Positions 53,972-62,133 of a stretch of DNA of 64,000 nucleotides are shown piece by piece. The translations under genes were made by a program, and so were the position numbers. Location: positions 2,214,501-2,278,500 of the forward strand of contig NZ_AP021861.1 of assembly GCF_009177095.1 (NCBI RefSeq), given 5' to 3'. The DNA comes from Lacipirellula parvula (lineage in GTDB: Bacteria; Planctomycetota; Planctomycetia; Pirellulales; Lacipirellulaceae). Numbering within the stretch: the first letter of the stretch is position 1; each line of letters opens with the position of its first letter. The notes under the pieces are model-generated. The model was not told the DNA's origin and searched no databases. It worked only from the letters and a program-made list of their open reading frames with translations.

Positions 53972-54652
53972 ATGCCCAGCCGATACTTTCCGCCGGCACA
54001 ACGGGCCTCGCCGGAGGGGCTGGTGGCTATTGGGGGTCGCCTGTCGACCAACTGGCTGCTCGACGCCTACCGCCACGGGATCTTCCCCTGGCCGTCGAAT
54101 TCCTATGAACCGATGCTCTGGTGGTCGCCCGATCCGCGGGCGATTTTGCCGCTCGACGGGATGTATATCTCGCGGCGGTTGGAGCGGCGACTACGGAGCG
54201 GGGAGTTTCAAGCAACGTGCGATACGGCGTTCGCTGAGGTAATCAGCGCATGTGCGACGGGGCCGGGTAGGGAAGGGGGGACGTGGATCACCCCGGAGAT
54301 GGTCGCCGCCTATACGGAGTTGCACCGACTGGGGTGCGCGCATTCCGTTGAGATCTGGCGCGAAGGACAATTGGCCGGCGGCGTGTACGGCTTGGCGATC
54401 GGCGGGCTGTTCGCCGCGGAGAGCATGTTTTACCGCTCGCGCGATGGATCGAAGGCGGCGCTCGCGCGACTCGTTTGCCATTTACGGACGCGCGGCTTCG
54501 CATTGCTGGATGTGCAGCAGGCGACGGACCACACCGACAGCCTTGGCGTCGTGGAAATCACGCGCAAGGAATACTTGAAGCGGCTGGAGGCAGCCGTGGA
54601 ATTGCCAGTTGAGTTCGGCAGCACGCTGGAAATGTGGAGCAAATCTACGTGA
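53972..54652 (+). CDS. aat: Leucyl/phenylalanyl-tRNA-protein transferase
   Basis: A 226-residue protein. The family segments are YRHGIFPWP near residue 33, MLWWSPDPRAILP near 48, WITPEMVAAYTELH near 103, GLFAAESMFYRSRDGSKAAL near 145, and the closing DVQQATDHTDSLG near 177. The enzyme adds Leu or Phe to N-terminal Arg or Lys of proteins, marking them for ClpAP in the N-degron pathway. The stop lies one base from the convergent DUF3309 gene. Confidence 0.95.
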   Translation: MPSRYFPPAQRASPEGLVAIGGRLSTNWLLDAYRHGIFPWPSNSYEPMLWWSPDPRAILPLDGMYISRRLERRLRSGEFQATCDTAFAEVISACATGPGREGGTWITPEMVAAYTELHRLGCAHSVEIWREGQLAGGVYGLAIGGLFAAESMFYRSRDGSKAALARLVCHLRTRGFALLDVQQATDHTDSLGVVEITRKEYLKRLEAAVELPVEFGSTLEMWSKST

Positions 54653-54653
54653 A

Positions 54654-54815
54654 CTAGAACGGCAACTGGCCCATCAAGATGAGCACTAGCAAAATGACGG
54701 CGACAACGCTCAGCAGCCCGCTTGGCCCATAGCCCCAGTTGGTCGAATGCGGCCAACGGGGCACCGCTCCCAGCAGGAGCAGGATGACGACAATAAGTAG
54801 AATCGTGCCAATCAT
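54654..54815 (-). CDS. DUF3309 micro-protein (membrane)
   Basis: A 53-residue protein, shorter than usual ORF-calling limits. It starts MIGTILLIVVILLLLGAVPR, then has WPHSTNWGYGPSGLL and a second hydrophobic stretch ending VLILMGQLPF. Two short membrane segments around a WGY-G-P-S-G turn match the DUF3309 family, which is common in Proteobacteria and Planctomycetes and has no known role. It ends one base after the aat stop, convergent. Confidence 0.88.
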   Translation of the reverse strand: MIGTILLIVVILLLLGAVPRWPHSTNWGYGPSGLLSVVAVILLVLILMGQLPF

Positions 54816-54865
54816 GGGACTTAGCTTTCGCGTCGCACTTGTGATCTACAGTCAACGACTGCAAG

Positions 54866-55105
54866 TTACTTGTTCACTTCAACGTCGACGCCTGGGAGGT
54901 TGATGTCGACGGCCTTCTCGTCCTTGCGGTCGACGTCAACATCAACATCGCCCGTGTCACGGTCGCGCTCAACTTCCAGTGTACGGTTGGGCGTTTCGAC
55001 TTCGAGAACCTTCTCTTTGTTCTCGCAACCGAGCGACACGAGCATCGCAGCTCCGAGCAGCATCGGCGGGAGCGAGCAAGCGGTGAGTAGTTCGGAAAAC
55101 TTCAT
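54866..55105 (-). CDS. Small acidic lipoprotein
   Basis: 79 residues from the ATG at 55105. A signal peptide ends in a lipobox-like LVSLGC near residue 28. The mature part is very acidic, with TLEVERDRDTGDVDVDVDRK and DINLPGVDVEVNK, an alternating Val/Asp pattern of short beta repeats. No named family is recognised. Such small charged lipoproteins are common in Planctomycetes. It stands 50 bp upstream of DUF3309 on the same strand, so the two may share a transcript. Confidence 0.75.
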   Translation of the reverse strand: MKFSELLTACSLPPMLLGAAMLVSLGCENKEKVLEVETPNRTLEVERDRDTGDVDVDVDRKDEKAVDINLPGVDVEVNK

Positions 55106-55440
55106 CTCTGTTCCCCTCTGTGAAGAAGCCGTTGTAACGGCGGAGTTGGCGTTGTGAGGTTGCGTTGCGACTTGCTGTCGTGACAACGTGGAACCATCTA
55201 TGCAACAGGCGTGCCACACGTGGCGAACGCGCAAATCGCCGAGAAAATAGCCGCTCGCCGCGGTTGTGAACGACTGAGCAGCGTGGCTGCGGAACGACCA
55301 ATCGCGTCCGATTGGTCGGATTAGCGAACGCGTGGCCGGTCGTGTTAGCTGGAGAGGACGCGATGCGTCGCATGTTTAGCCCCTGGCTCTGAAGCTTGTC
55401 CGCAGCAGTCTGCAGAGCCCTCAGAGAAAAACCCAACTCT

Positions 55441-55545
55441 GAGGTCCCCTCCCCTTGATGGGGAGGGTTAGGGAGGGGTGACGGCGGTGGGTACCAGGGT
55501 TCCACCCCCTCCCCAGCCCTCCCCTCAAGGGGGGAGGGAGCCACA
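55441..55545. repeat. CCCTCCCC-type inverted repeat element, intact copy
   Basis: Arms near 55444-55482 and 55504-55545 are complementary, with the inner GGGTACCAG core at about 55489. It matches the 33265-33367 element over arms and core, in the opposite orientation. The rest of the 506-bp gap 55106-55611 shows no gene. Confidence 0.85.
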
Positions 55546-55611
55546 ACATTTCTCTTGAGAAGCCTGCTGCAGGAGAGGCATTAGGGGCCCAGGCTCCTGC
55601 CGCCGAGGAAA

Positions 55612-57393
55612 CTACTCCGAGTCGGAGTACGGTGCGTCGCCGATGGCGAATGACTGCGTCATCCGCTGGTTCCCTTCGCCTTCGGCCGGGGTGGCGGGGA
55701 GTTCGAGCGTGAACTTGCTTCCTTGGCCGACGGTGCTGTCGACGCGAACCTGGCCGCCATGTTCTTCGAGAATCTTGCGGGTCACGGGGAGCCCCAGGCC
55801 CGTGCCGCGGCCCCCCTTGCGGGAAACAAAGACGGTGAAGATCGCCTCAAGGTCGTCGGGGGCAATGCCGCCGCCGTTGTCCTCGACCGTGATCTGGGCA
55901 ACCTTAGCATCGTCGTCGTAATGCGTAGCGACGATGACTTTCGGGTGCTCGGCCTCGTCGCAGGCGTCGATCGCGTTGGTGACGACGTTGAGAATCGCGC
56001 GGTGAAGCGCCTCGGGGTCGAACATCAGCGAGGGCATGTCGCTCGCCGGCTGCCAGGCGAGTTCGACCGACAGTTCCTGGGCACGGCTCGCCATCAATTC
56101 CACCACCTCGGAGGTGATTTCATTGAGATTTGCCGGGCGCGGTTCGGGCTCACGCTCCTTGCTGAACGTGAGCATGTCCATCACGAGCGTCGAGATCCGC
56201 TCCTGATTTCGCTCGACGATCGCCCAACCCTTGCGGATCGTATCGACGGCCTTCTGCTCGGCTGCTTCGTCGCGTTCGCCGCTCTTGGCCATCGAGTCGT
56301 GATCGCCGAGGCCGAGTTCGATTAGGTAGCTGCCGCCGCGAACGCCCTGCAAGATGTTCTTGATATGGTGCGACAGCGACGCGATCGTCTGGCCGACGGC
56401 TGCGAGCCGTTCTGCCTGGACGAGCGCCTTGTAGTAAGAGGTGTCTTCGACGGCGAGCGCGGCCTGGTGCGCGATCGCGATCATTAGCCGCAGATGCTCT
56501 TCGGTGAACTGGTTGGTTCCCTTGGCGGCGAGCATCTTCTGCGGCGACACCGCGGTGTCGATGTAAATGACGCCGACGACCTCGTAGCGTCCCTGCATCG
56601 GCACGCAGATCGCCTCGCGAACGCCGAGGCTAACGATGCTCTGGGCCGGATCCCAGCGGGAGTCGTCGCGGGCATTGCTGGTCAGGACGCCTTCGTTCTG
56701 TTCGACGACGTAGTCGAGAATCGTCTTGCTAATGCTGATTTTCTCTTCGGTGCGCATCCCGCGGCGATGGCGGCGCACTTTTGGAGTCAGTTTGCCCGTC
56801 TCCAGATCTTTCAGCATGATGCAGCCGCGGTCGGCTTCGACCCAGTCGAAGATCATGTCCATGATCCTCGCCAGCAGCTGATCGATGTCCATCGTGTGGC
56901 TGACCGCGAGCGCCGTGCGATACATGATCTGCAGGTTGCTGCGGGCGCGGGCGAGCCAGGGGTTCGACGAACCGCGGGCGTCGGGCATCAGCCATTCGCT
57001 GCCGCCGGTTTGGCCAAGCGAGGCGACGATGCGAGAGCCGTCGTCGATGGAGTTCGACATCGGCACAATGTCGACTTGTCCGGCGGCGTCTTCGACGCGG
57101 TCGTCGATGAAGCCTGTGTACAGCAAAAGCGAACGGCCAACCTGTACTTGATCGCCGCTGGTGAGCTCATGCTCGCTGACGATCTTGCCGTTAACGAACG
57201 TGCCGTTGGAACTCCCCAGATCGCGGACCGCGTAGGAATTCCCTTTGCGAATCAGCTCGGCGTGATTGCGCGAGACTTCGGTGTCGTGCAGCCGAATCGA
57301 ATGGGTGTGCGTACGCCCGATGGTGTGGACGGCTTCCTCAAGTTGGAAGCGCGAACCTTGATCGCGGCCCTGGATGACAAACAGCGAAGCCAC
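55612..57393 (-). CDS. FHA-GAF sensor histidine kinase
   Basis: 593 residues from the GTG at 57393 (VASLFVIQGRDQGSRFQLEE); the frame is open further but would overlap the receiver gene. The FHA domain is at ~1-95 (IGRTHTHSIRLHD, SRNHAELI, SSNGTFVNG). The GAF domain is at ~155-320 (LLARIMDMIFDWVEADRGC). The dimerisation segment ASLSHHIKNILQGVRGG holds the phospho-acceptor His. The ATPase domain has VVTNAIDACDEAE, EDNGGGIAPDD and GRGTGLGLPVTRK. FHA reads phospho-Thr, so it may connect Ser/Thr kinases to a two-component path. Confidence 0.9.
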   Translation of the reverse strand: MASLFVIQGRDQGSRFQLEEAVHTIGRTHTHSIRLHDTEVSRNHAELIRKGNSYAVRDLGSSNGTFVNGKIVSEHELTSGDQVQVGRSLLLYTGFIDDRVEDAAGQVDIVPMSNSIDDGSRIVASLGQTGGSEWLMPDARGSSNPWLARARSNLQIMYRTALAVSHTMDIDQLLARIMDMIFDWVEADRGCIMLKDLETGKLTPKVRRHRRGMRTEEKISISKTILDYVVEQNEGVLTSNARDDSRWDPAQSIVSLGVREAICVPMQGRYEVVGVIYIDTAVSPQKMLAAKGTNQFTEEHLRLMIAIAHQAALAVEDTSYYKALVQAERLAAVGQTIASLSHHIKNILQGVRGGSYLIELGLGDHDSMAKSGERDEAAEQKAVDTIRKGWAIVERNQERISTLVMDMLTFSKEREPEPRPANLNEITSEVVELMASRAQELSVELAWQPASDMPSLMFDPEALHRAILNVVTNAIDACDEAEHPKVIVATHYDDDAKVAQITVEDNGGGIAPDDLEAIFTVFVSRKGGRGTGLGLPVTRKILEEHGGQVRVDSTVGQGSKFTLELPATPAEGEGNQRMTQSFAIGDAPYSDSE

Positions 57394-57433
57394 GCGAGTA
57401 TGTTCTCTCGGTCGACGAGCGGGAGTCGATCGC

Positions 57434-57799
57434 CTACGTACGACTTCCCAGAAGCTCTTCGATTCTACGGATGAGCGCTGGGTATTGGTAGGGCTTCGCG
57501 ACGAACTCTGCGGTCGGGAAACGACTTGCGCTTCGCTTAAAGGCGCCGAGCACAACGATTGGGGCGTCGTTACGGGCGGCCGCAGCGACGAGCCGCGCCG
57601 CAGAATCTTCACAAATGCCGTGGGTCGGCTCGGCGTCGACGACGATCAGATCGGGTTGCGCAGCGGCGGCAAGCTGCGCTGCCCGCGATGTTTCGCGAGC
57701 TTCGAGCACCTCAGCGCCACTGCGGGCGAGGAGCGAACAGAGTACGTCGCGTGATTCACGCGAACGGTCGACGATCAAAACGCGCGCAGTGGGAGACAC
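57434..57799 (-). CDS. Degenerate response-regulator receiver domain
   Basis: A 121-residue stand-alone receiver fold. Asp55 sits in the phospho-acceptor strand LIVVDAEP and Lys102 in FVAKPYQ. The acidic pair at the first strand is VDR (Asp11, Arg12) instead of two acids, and the usual Thr/Ser before the Lys is Gly in VVLGAF. Mg2+ binding and phosphorylation may thus be weak or absent. It lies directly upstream of the FHA-GAF kinase and is probably co-transcribed, as partner or pseudo-receiver. Confidence 0.8.
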   Translation of the reverse strand: MSPTARVLIVDRSRESRDVLCSLLARSGAEVLEARETSRAAQLAAAAQPDLIVVDAEPTHGICEDSAARLVAAAARNDAPIVVLGAFKRSASRFPTAEFVAKPYQYPALIRRIEELLGSRT

Positions 57800-58387
57800 A
57801 GTCGACGCTCCGGCGATGCGAAGTTGGGAGGGATAGCGAAGCGGGTCGCTCAGTCAGGCGGGGCGGGGAGCATAGGGACCGACCATGGCGGAATGGAAGG
57901 CCACTTTGTGACGGCGGCATGCGGAGAGAAATGCGGGGAGATTAACCACGAAAAGCACGAAAGGGACGAAAGGGACGAAAGGAGGAGGAGGGGCATTGAC
58001 CGCGAATCACGCGAATCGTCGCGAATAACTCAGGAATACCGACAGGGCGTGCTCGATGCCTTCGCTCGACTACACTCTCTTGCACGAATTCATCCCCAAC
58101 GATCGCAACGGCGGTAGTACTGAATTTCATTCGCGAAGATTCGTGGTCCCTAATTTCCTTTTCGTTCCTTTCGTGCTTTTCGTGGTTAATCTCCCCGTAT
58201 TTAGTCGTAAGAATCCTCCCACAGAACTGCTCTTTACGGCAAACCGGTCGCCCGGCACAATACCCGCCGAATTCAACCCCTCCGCCCCAATCCCGCATGG
58301 CAACATTCGGGGGCGTCTCGTTAGCCCCTGGGCGGGCCCCAGAATCGTCTGGTCATGGATGGCCAGGTACAAGCAAGGAGTGCTGAC
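57800..58387. promoter_or_regulatory. 588-bp divergent interval upstream of the receiver and ompH genes
   Basis: It holds the nested repeat at 57934-58196, with promoters for two divergent units presumably at its edges. AAGGAG at about 58376 is the ribosome-binding site deciding the GTG start at 58388. No gene is supported inside. Confidence 0.5.
57934..58196. repeat. Nested inverted repeats sharing end sequence with the GxxExxY unit
   Basis: The outer arms 57934-57983 and about 58150-58196 begin CGGGGAGATT-AACCACGAA and continue as 9-nt units NCACGAAAG. The inner arms 57998-58033 and 58120-58148 belong to a different 9-nt family (CGCGAATCN). The outer end matches the GxxExxY unit at 15626, but no ORF is enclosed. 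Confidence 0.85.
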
Positions 58388-59101
58388 GTGAAAAAGCTGC
58401 TGATCTCAGCTGCAGTCGCTGGATTGTTCTCTTCCGCCGCGATGCCGGCCTTGGCCCAAACCGCTCCTGCGGCAGCCCCGGCTGCAAGCGGCTTCTCCGC
58501 TGGCGCCAACGCCTCGCGGTACCACATCGCCGTCGTCGACATCAGCTTCATCTTCAAGAACTATCCCGTCTTCACGCAGCAAATCGACAAGCTGAAGGGC
58601 GAGATGGAAGCGGCCGACGGCGCCCTCCGCAAGGAACGCGACAATCTCGTCGCCATGGAAGAACAGCGTAACGCGCTGAAGCCGGGCTCTGCCGAATTCA
58701 AGTCGCTCGACGAAAACCTCGCTCACAAGAAGGCTGAGTTCAGCATTCAGCAGGGCAAGGTTCGCCGCGACTTCATGGAAAAGGAAGCTCAGGTCTATCA
58801 CTACTGCTACACGCAAGTGTCGGCCAAGGTGAAGGAATACGCTGACAAGAATCAGATCGGCTTGGTCTTGCGGTTCACCGGCGAAGACAACCCTGGCCAA
58901 CCGGCTGCGACGCAAGATCGCGAGTCGGTGATGCGGATGATCATGAACCCGATCATCCACCAGAGCAGCATCGACATCACCCCCGATGTGCTGATGACGC
59001 TCGGCGTGGACGTTCGCAAGCTTCCGGCTCCGTCGGCCACCGTGCCGTCGACCGCGACGCAACCGGGCCAAGGCGGCTTCGGCGGCAACCAGCTTCGCTA
59101 G
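58388..59101 (+). CDS. OmpH/Skp family periplasmic protein
   Basis: 237 residues from the GTG at 58388, with AAGGAG seven bases upstream; an ATG at 58355 would spoil the signal peptide. The signal peptide KKLLISAAVAGLFSSAAMPALAQ is followed by an Ala/Pro linker. The Skp-like domain starts HIAVVDISFIFKNYPVF, continues as a coiled coil (~60-140), and ends with the DITPDVLMTLGVDV segment. Skp-type chaperones guard unfolded outer-membrane proteins. Placement before lpxC and lpxA fits outer-membrane building. Confidence 0.88.
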   Translation: MKKLLISAAVAGLFSSAAMPALAQTAPAAAPAASGFSAGANASRYHIAVVDISFIFKNYPVFTQQIDKLKGEMEAADGALRKERDNLVAMEEQRNALKPGSAEFKSLDENLAHKKAEFSIQQGKVRRDFMEKEAQVYHYCYTQVSAKVKEYADKNQIGLVLRFTGEDNPGQPAATQDRESVMRMIMNPIIHQSSIDITPDVLMTLGVDVRKLPAPSATVPSTATQPGQGGFGGNQLR

Positions 59102-59210
59102 TCGCATCGTGTTAATCGGCGGCGGCGTCTCCGAATCAGCGGCAGGCGCCGCCGCTTTCTCTTGCCATCTTCCGCGGGAATCGCTTCCCGCGCTTCAGGT
59201 TCGACTGCGC

Positions 59211-60083
59211 ATGATTCCGTCCCGCATGCAACAAACGATCGCCGCTCGCGCCGTCGTCGCCGGCTTTGGCTACTGGAGCGGCCGCGACGTGCGGATTGAG
59301 TTCCGTCCGGCTGCAGCGGGAGCCGGTATCACGTTCGTGCGGAGCGATCTGGGCGCCTCGGCCCGCATTCCCGCTCGCGTCGATTTGCGAGTGGAAGTTC
59401 CGCGTCGTACAAATTTGCGGCAGGGAAAGATCGAAGTCGAAATGGTCGAGCATGTGCTCGCCGCACTTTCCGGCCTCGGCATCGACAACTGCGAAGTTTG
59501 GACCAACCATCCCGAGATGCCCGGCTGCGATGGTTCCTCAGCCGCGTTCGTCGACGCCCTCGTACGGGCCGGCGTCGTTTCGCAAGGCATCGAGGCGAAG
59601 CGCGTCGCCATTACCGAAACGATTCGCGTCACTGAAGGCGAATCTTGGATTGAAGCTCGCCCCTCGGCGAAGAATCAATTCTCCATCGAATACCAGCTTC
59701 ACTACCCGGCGGCTCCCGTGATCGGACGGCAAGTCGCTCGCGTGGTGGTGACCCCCGAGCGGTTCCGTAGTGAGCTTGCTCCGTGTCGCACATTTTTGCT
59801 ACAGACCGAGGCAGACCAACTTCGTCGGCAAGGATTGGGCGTTCGCGTGACGAATCGCGACCTCCTGGTCTTCGACGAACGCGGTCCGATTGACAATCGC
59901 CTTCGTTTTCCCAACGAATGCGCCCGACACAAAGCACTCGATGTTCTCGGCGACTTGGCCCTCGCGGGTTGCCGGTTCATTGGCGAATTTACCGCGTACC
60001 GCAGCGGTCATCGACTCCACGCGGAGCTGACGCGGCAGTTAGTCGACCGGTTCGTCACGACGGCGTGGCGAGCCAGCGCTTAA
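59211..60083 (+). CDS. lpxC: UDP-3-O-acyl-N-acetylglucosamine deacetylase LpxC
   Basis: 290 residues from the ATG at 59211. The zinc-site His near residue 80 is in EMVEHVLAALSGLG, and a second His and an Asp are in HKALDVLGDLALAG (residues ~240-244). A further His is in SGHRLHAEL near 266. The substrate loop has PEMPGCDGSSAAFVDAL near residue 101. LpxC removes the acetyl group in the first committed step of lipid A synthesis. The presence of lpxC and lpxA together supports a lipid A-type outer membrane. Confidence 0.93.
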   Translation: MIPSRMQQTIAARAVVAGFGYWSGRDVRIEFRPAAAGAGITFVRSDLGASARIPARVDLRVEVPRRTNLRQGKIEVEMVEHVLAALSGLGIDNCEVWTNHPEMPGCDGSSAAFVDALVRAGVVSQGIEAKRVAITETIRVTEGESWIEARPSAKNQFSIEYQLHYPAAPVIGRQVARVVVTPERFRSELAPCRTFLLQTEADQLRRQGLGVRVTNRDLLVFDERGPIDNRLRFPNECARHKALDVLGDLALAGCRFIGEFTAYRSGHRLHAELTRQLVDRFVTTAWRASA

Positions 60084-60119
60084 CGGCCCTGAATCAGGCG
60101 GATGTAGAAAGAGACCAAC

Positions 60120-60926
60120 ATGGCTACCAGCATTGCAGCGAACGCTTGGGTCGACCCCCGGGCGGAGATCGACGAAGAAGTCGTCATCGGCCCCTTTTGC
60201 ACGATCGGCGCGGGTGCGCGGATCGGTCGCGGAACCCGACTCCATAACAACGTGACCCTGATGGGGAACGTCACCCTCGGCGCCGACAACGTTCTGTTTC
60301 CGAACGTCGTCATCGGCGCCGAGCCGCAAGACTACAGCTACCAAGGGAGCGACACGGCCGTCGTCATCGGCGACGGCAATACGTTCCGCGAAGGCGTGAC
60401 CGTCAATCGCGCCAGCGAGAAGGAAGATGGCGTCACCAGCATCGGCGACAACAACTTCCTGATGGGCAACTGCCACGTCGCCCACGATTGCAAGCTCGGC
60501 AGCCACATTCTGATTGCCAACGGCTCTCTGTTGGCCGGCCACGTTCACATTCACGACCACGCCTCGGTTTCCGGCGGCGTCGCGATTCACCAGTTCGTGA
60601 CGATCGGCAGCTACTCGTTCATCAGCGCTCTGAGTCGCGCTCTGCACGACGTGCCGCCGTTCATGCTGGTCGAAGGAATTCCGGCTCGGCCGCGGTGCAT
60701 CAACATCGTCGCGCTGAAGCGGAACGACTTCACCGCTGAGCGCGTTGAATTCATTGCCGCCGCCCACCGGTTGCTCTACCGGTCGAAGGTCGGCCTGAGC
60801 CACGCCCGCGAAATTTTGCGGACGAACAACCAAATCTCGCCCGACGTGGAGACGCTGTTGGCGTTCATCGAAGGGCAACAAGTCGGAAAGCATGGCCGCG
60901 GCCGCGAAGTTCGGAGGGCTGCATGA
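60120..60926 (+). CDS. lpxA: Acyl-ACP-UDP-N-acetylglucosamine O-acyltransferase LpxA
   Basis: A 268-residue protein. The left-handed beta-helix is made of hexapeptide repeats (IGPFCTIGAGARIG, VTLMGNVTLGADNV). The catalytic His lies in MGNCHVAHDCKLGSH near residue 120, and the helical C-terminus starts at AAHRLLYRS. It transfers a 3-hydroxyacyl chain to UDP-GlcNAc, the first lipid A step. It lies 36 bp after lpxC, and its end overlaps the oxidoreductase start (ATGA), so the three form one unit. Confidence 0.95.
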   Translation: MATSIAANAWVDPRAEIDEEVVIGPFCTIGAGARIGRGTRLHNNVTLMGNVTLGADNVLFPNVVIGAEPQDYSYQGSDTAVVIGDGNTFREGVTVNRASEKEDGVTSIGDNNFLMGNCHVAHDCKLGSHILIANGSLLAGHVHIHDHASVSGGVAIHQFVTIGSYSFISALSRALHDVPPFMLVEGIPARPRCINIVALKRNDFTAERVEFIAAAHRLLYRSKVGLSHAREILRTNNQISPDVETLLAFIEGQQVGKHGRGREVRRAA

Positions 60927-62044
60927 GTCGCCTGCGTCTCGCCGTCATCGGCGTCGGTCATTTGGGCAAGATTCACGCGAAGCTTGCCGCCGGAATTCCT
61001 GAGATCGAGCTCGTCGCCGTCGTCGACTCGCGGCCTGAAGCCCGCGAAGCGCTGGCGAAGGAAACGGGCGCTCGGCCGGCGGCTCATTTTCGTGAATTGA
61101 TCGGCGAGATCGACGGCGCGATTGTGGCGACTCCGACGGTGACGCATTTCGACGTGGCGTCGGAATTGATCCGCGCCGGCGTTCATGTGTTCGTCGAGAA
61201 ACCGATCACGCCGACCGTGCGCGAAGCCGACGAGTTGGTGCAATTGGCCCGCCGCAGCCAGATCGTACTACAAGTTGGGCACGTCGAACGCTTCAATCCA
61301 GCGCTTGTGAGCGTGCAAGACCGGCTGCAAGAACCAAAGTTTATCGAAGCGCGTCGCCAGAGCGGCTACACGTTCCGCTCGACCGACGTCGGCGTGATCA
61401 TGGATCTCATGATTCACGACATCGACGCGACGTTGTCGCTCGTTAAATCACCGGTCGCCTCGGTCGATGCCATCGGCATTTCGGTCCTGGGCGATCACGA
61501 AGACATGGTTAGCGCACGGCTTCACTTCGCCAGCGGCGCCGTGGCCAACCTCATCGCCTCGCGGGCGAGTTACGCTCCGGCCCGTTCGATGCAGGTTTTC
61601 ACGCCCAGCTGCTTCGCGTCGATCGACTTCGCCACGCGAAAATCGACGATCGTTGAACCTCGCGCCGACGTGTTGCGACGAGACTTCCACGTGAACGACC
61701 TGAGCGACGAAACTCGCACGCGGCTGCGTGAGCGGTTGTTTGAAGAACTGCTCGTCAAATCAGAAGTTCCCGCCGTCGAAGCAAACGCCATCGAGCAAGA
61801 GCAACGCGACTTTGCCGAAGCAATTCGCACGGGCCGCGAGCCGCGCGTCACCGGCGCAGACGGCCGCGATGCGGTGGCGGTGGCGGAACTCGTGCTCGAA
61901 TCGGTTCGTCAGCACCAATGGGACGGCGCAAACAGCCGTCGCGCGGGGCACTTGGCCTCGCCGATGTTGCCGCTGCCGATGGTTGCGGCAATGGATGAAT
62001 GGGCGACGGACGATACGGTGGTGTTGCGGCGCAAGGCTGGCTAA
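60923..62044 (+). CDS. Gfo/Idh/MocA family oxidoreductase linked to lpxA
   Basis: A 373-residue protein. The Rossmann motif VIGVGHLGKIHAKLA is at residues ~7-21, the catalytic Lys in VEKPITP near residue 93, and the C-terminal alpha/beta domain has MDLMIHDIDATLSL near 150. Tight overlap with lpxA suggests a lipid A or UDP-sugar substrate. GnnA, a UDP-GlcNAc 3-dehydrogenase beside lpxA in bacteria with amide-linked lipid A, is a possible equivalent. No GnnB-type transaminase is nearby, so this remains inference. Confidence 0.85.
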   Translation: MSRLRLAVIGVGHLGKIHAKLAAGIPEIELVAVVDSRPEAREALAKETGARPAAHFRELIGEIDGAIVATPTVTHFDVASELIRAGVHVFVEKPITPTVREADELVQLARRSQIVLQVGHVERFNPALVSVQDRLQEPKFIEARRQSGYTFRSTDVGVIMDLMIHDIDATLSLVKSPVASVDAIGISVLGDHEDMVSARLHFASGAVANLIASRASYAPARSMQVFTPSCFASIDFATRKSTIVEPRADVLRRDFHVNDLSDETRTRLRERLFEELLVKSEVPAVEANAIEQEQRDFAEAIRTGREPRVTGADGRDAVAVAELVLESVRQHQWDGANSRRAGHLASPMLPLPMVAAMDEWATDDTVVLRRKAG

Positions 62045-62133
62045 CGGGCCGTTGTTAGCGCCTTGCCAATGTTGCATACGCCGGGGGCGGGACGCCCCGG
62101 CTCGCTGGGCTTAGCTTTCACTACCCACTTCTG

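Noticed and set aside
57942-57983. Possible CRISPR array
   Set aside because: The tandem units are 9 nt without spacers and are one arm of an inverted repeat; no cas genes.
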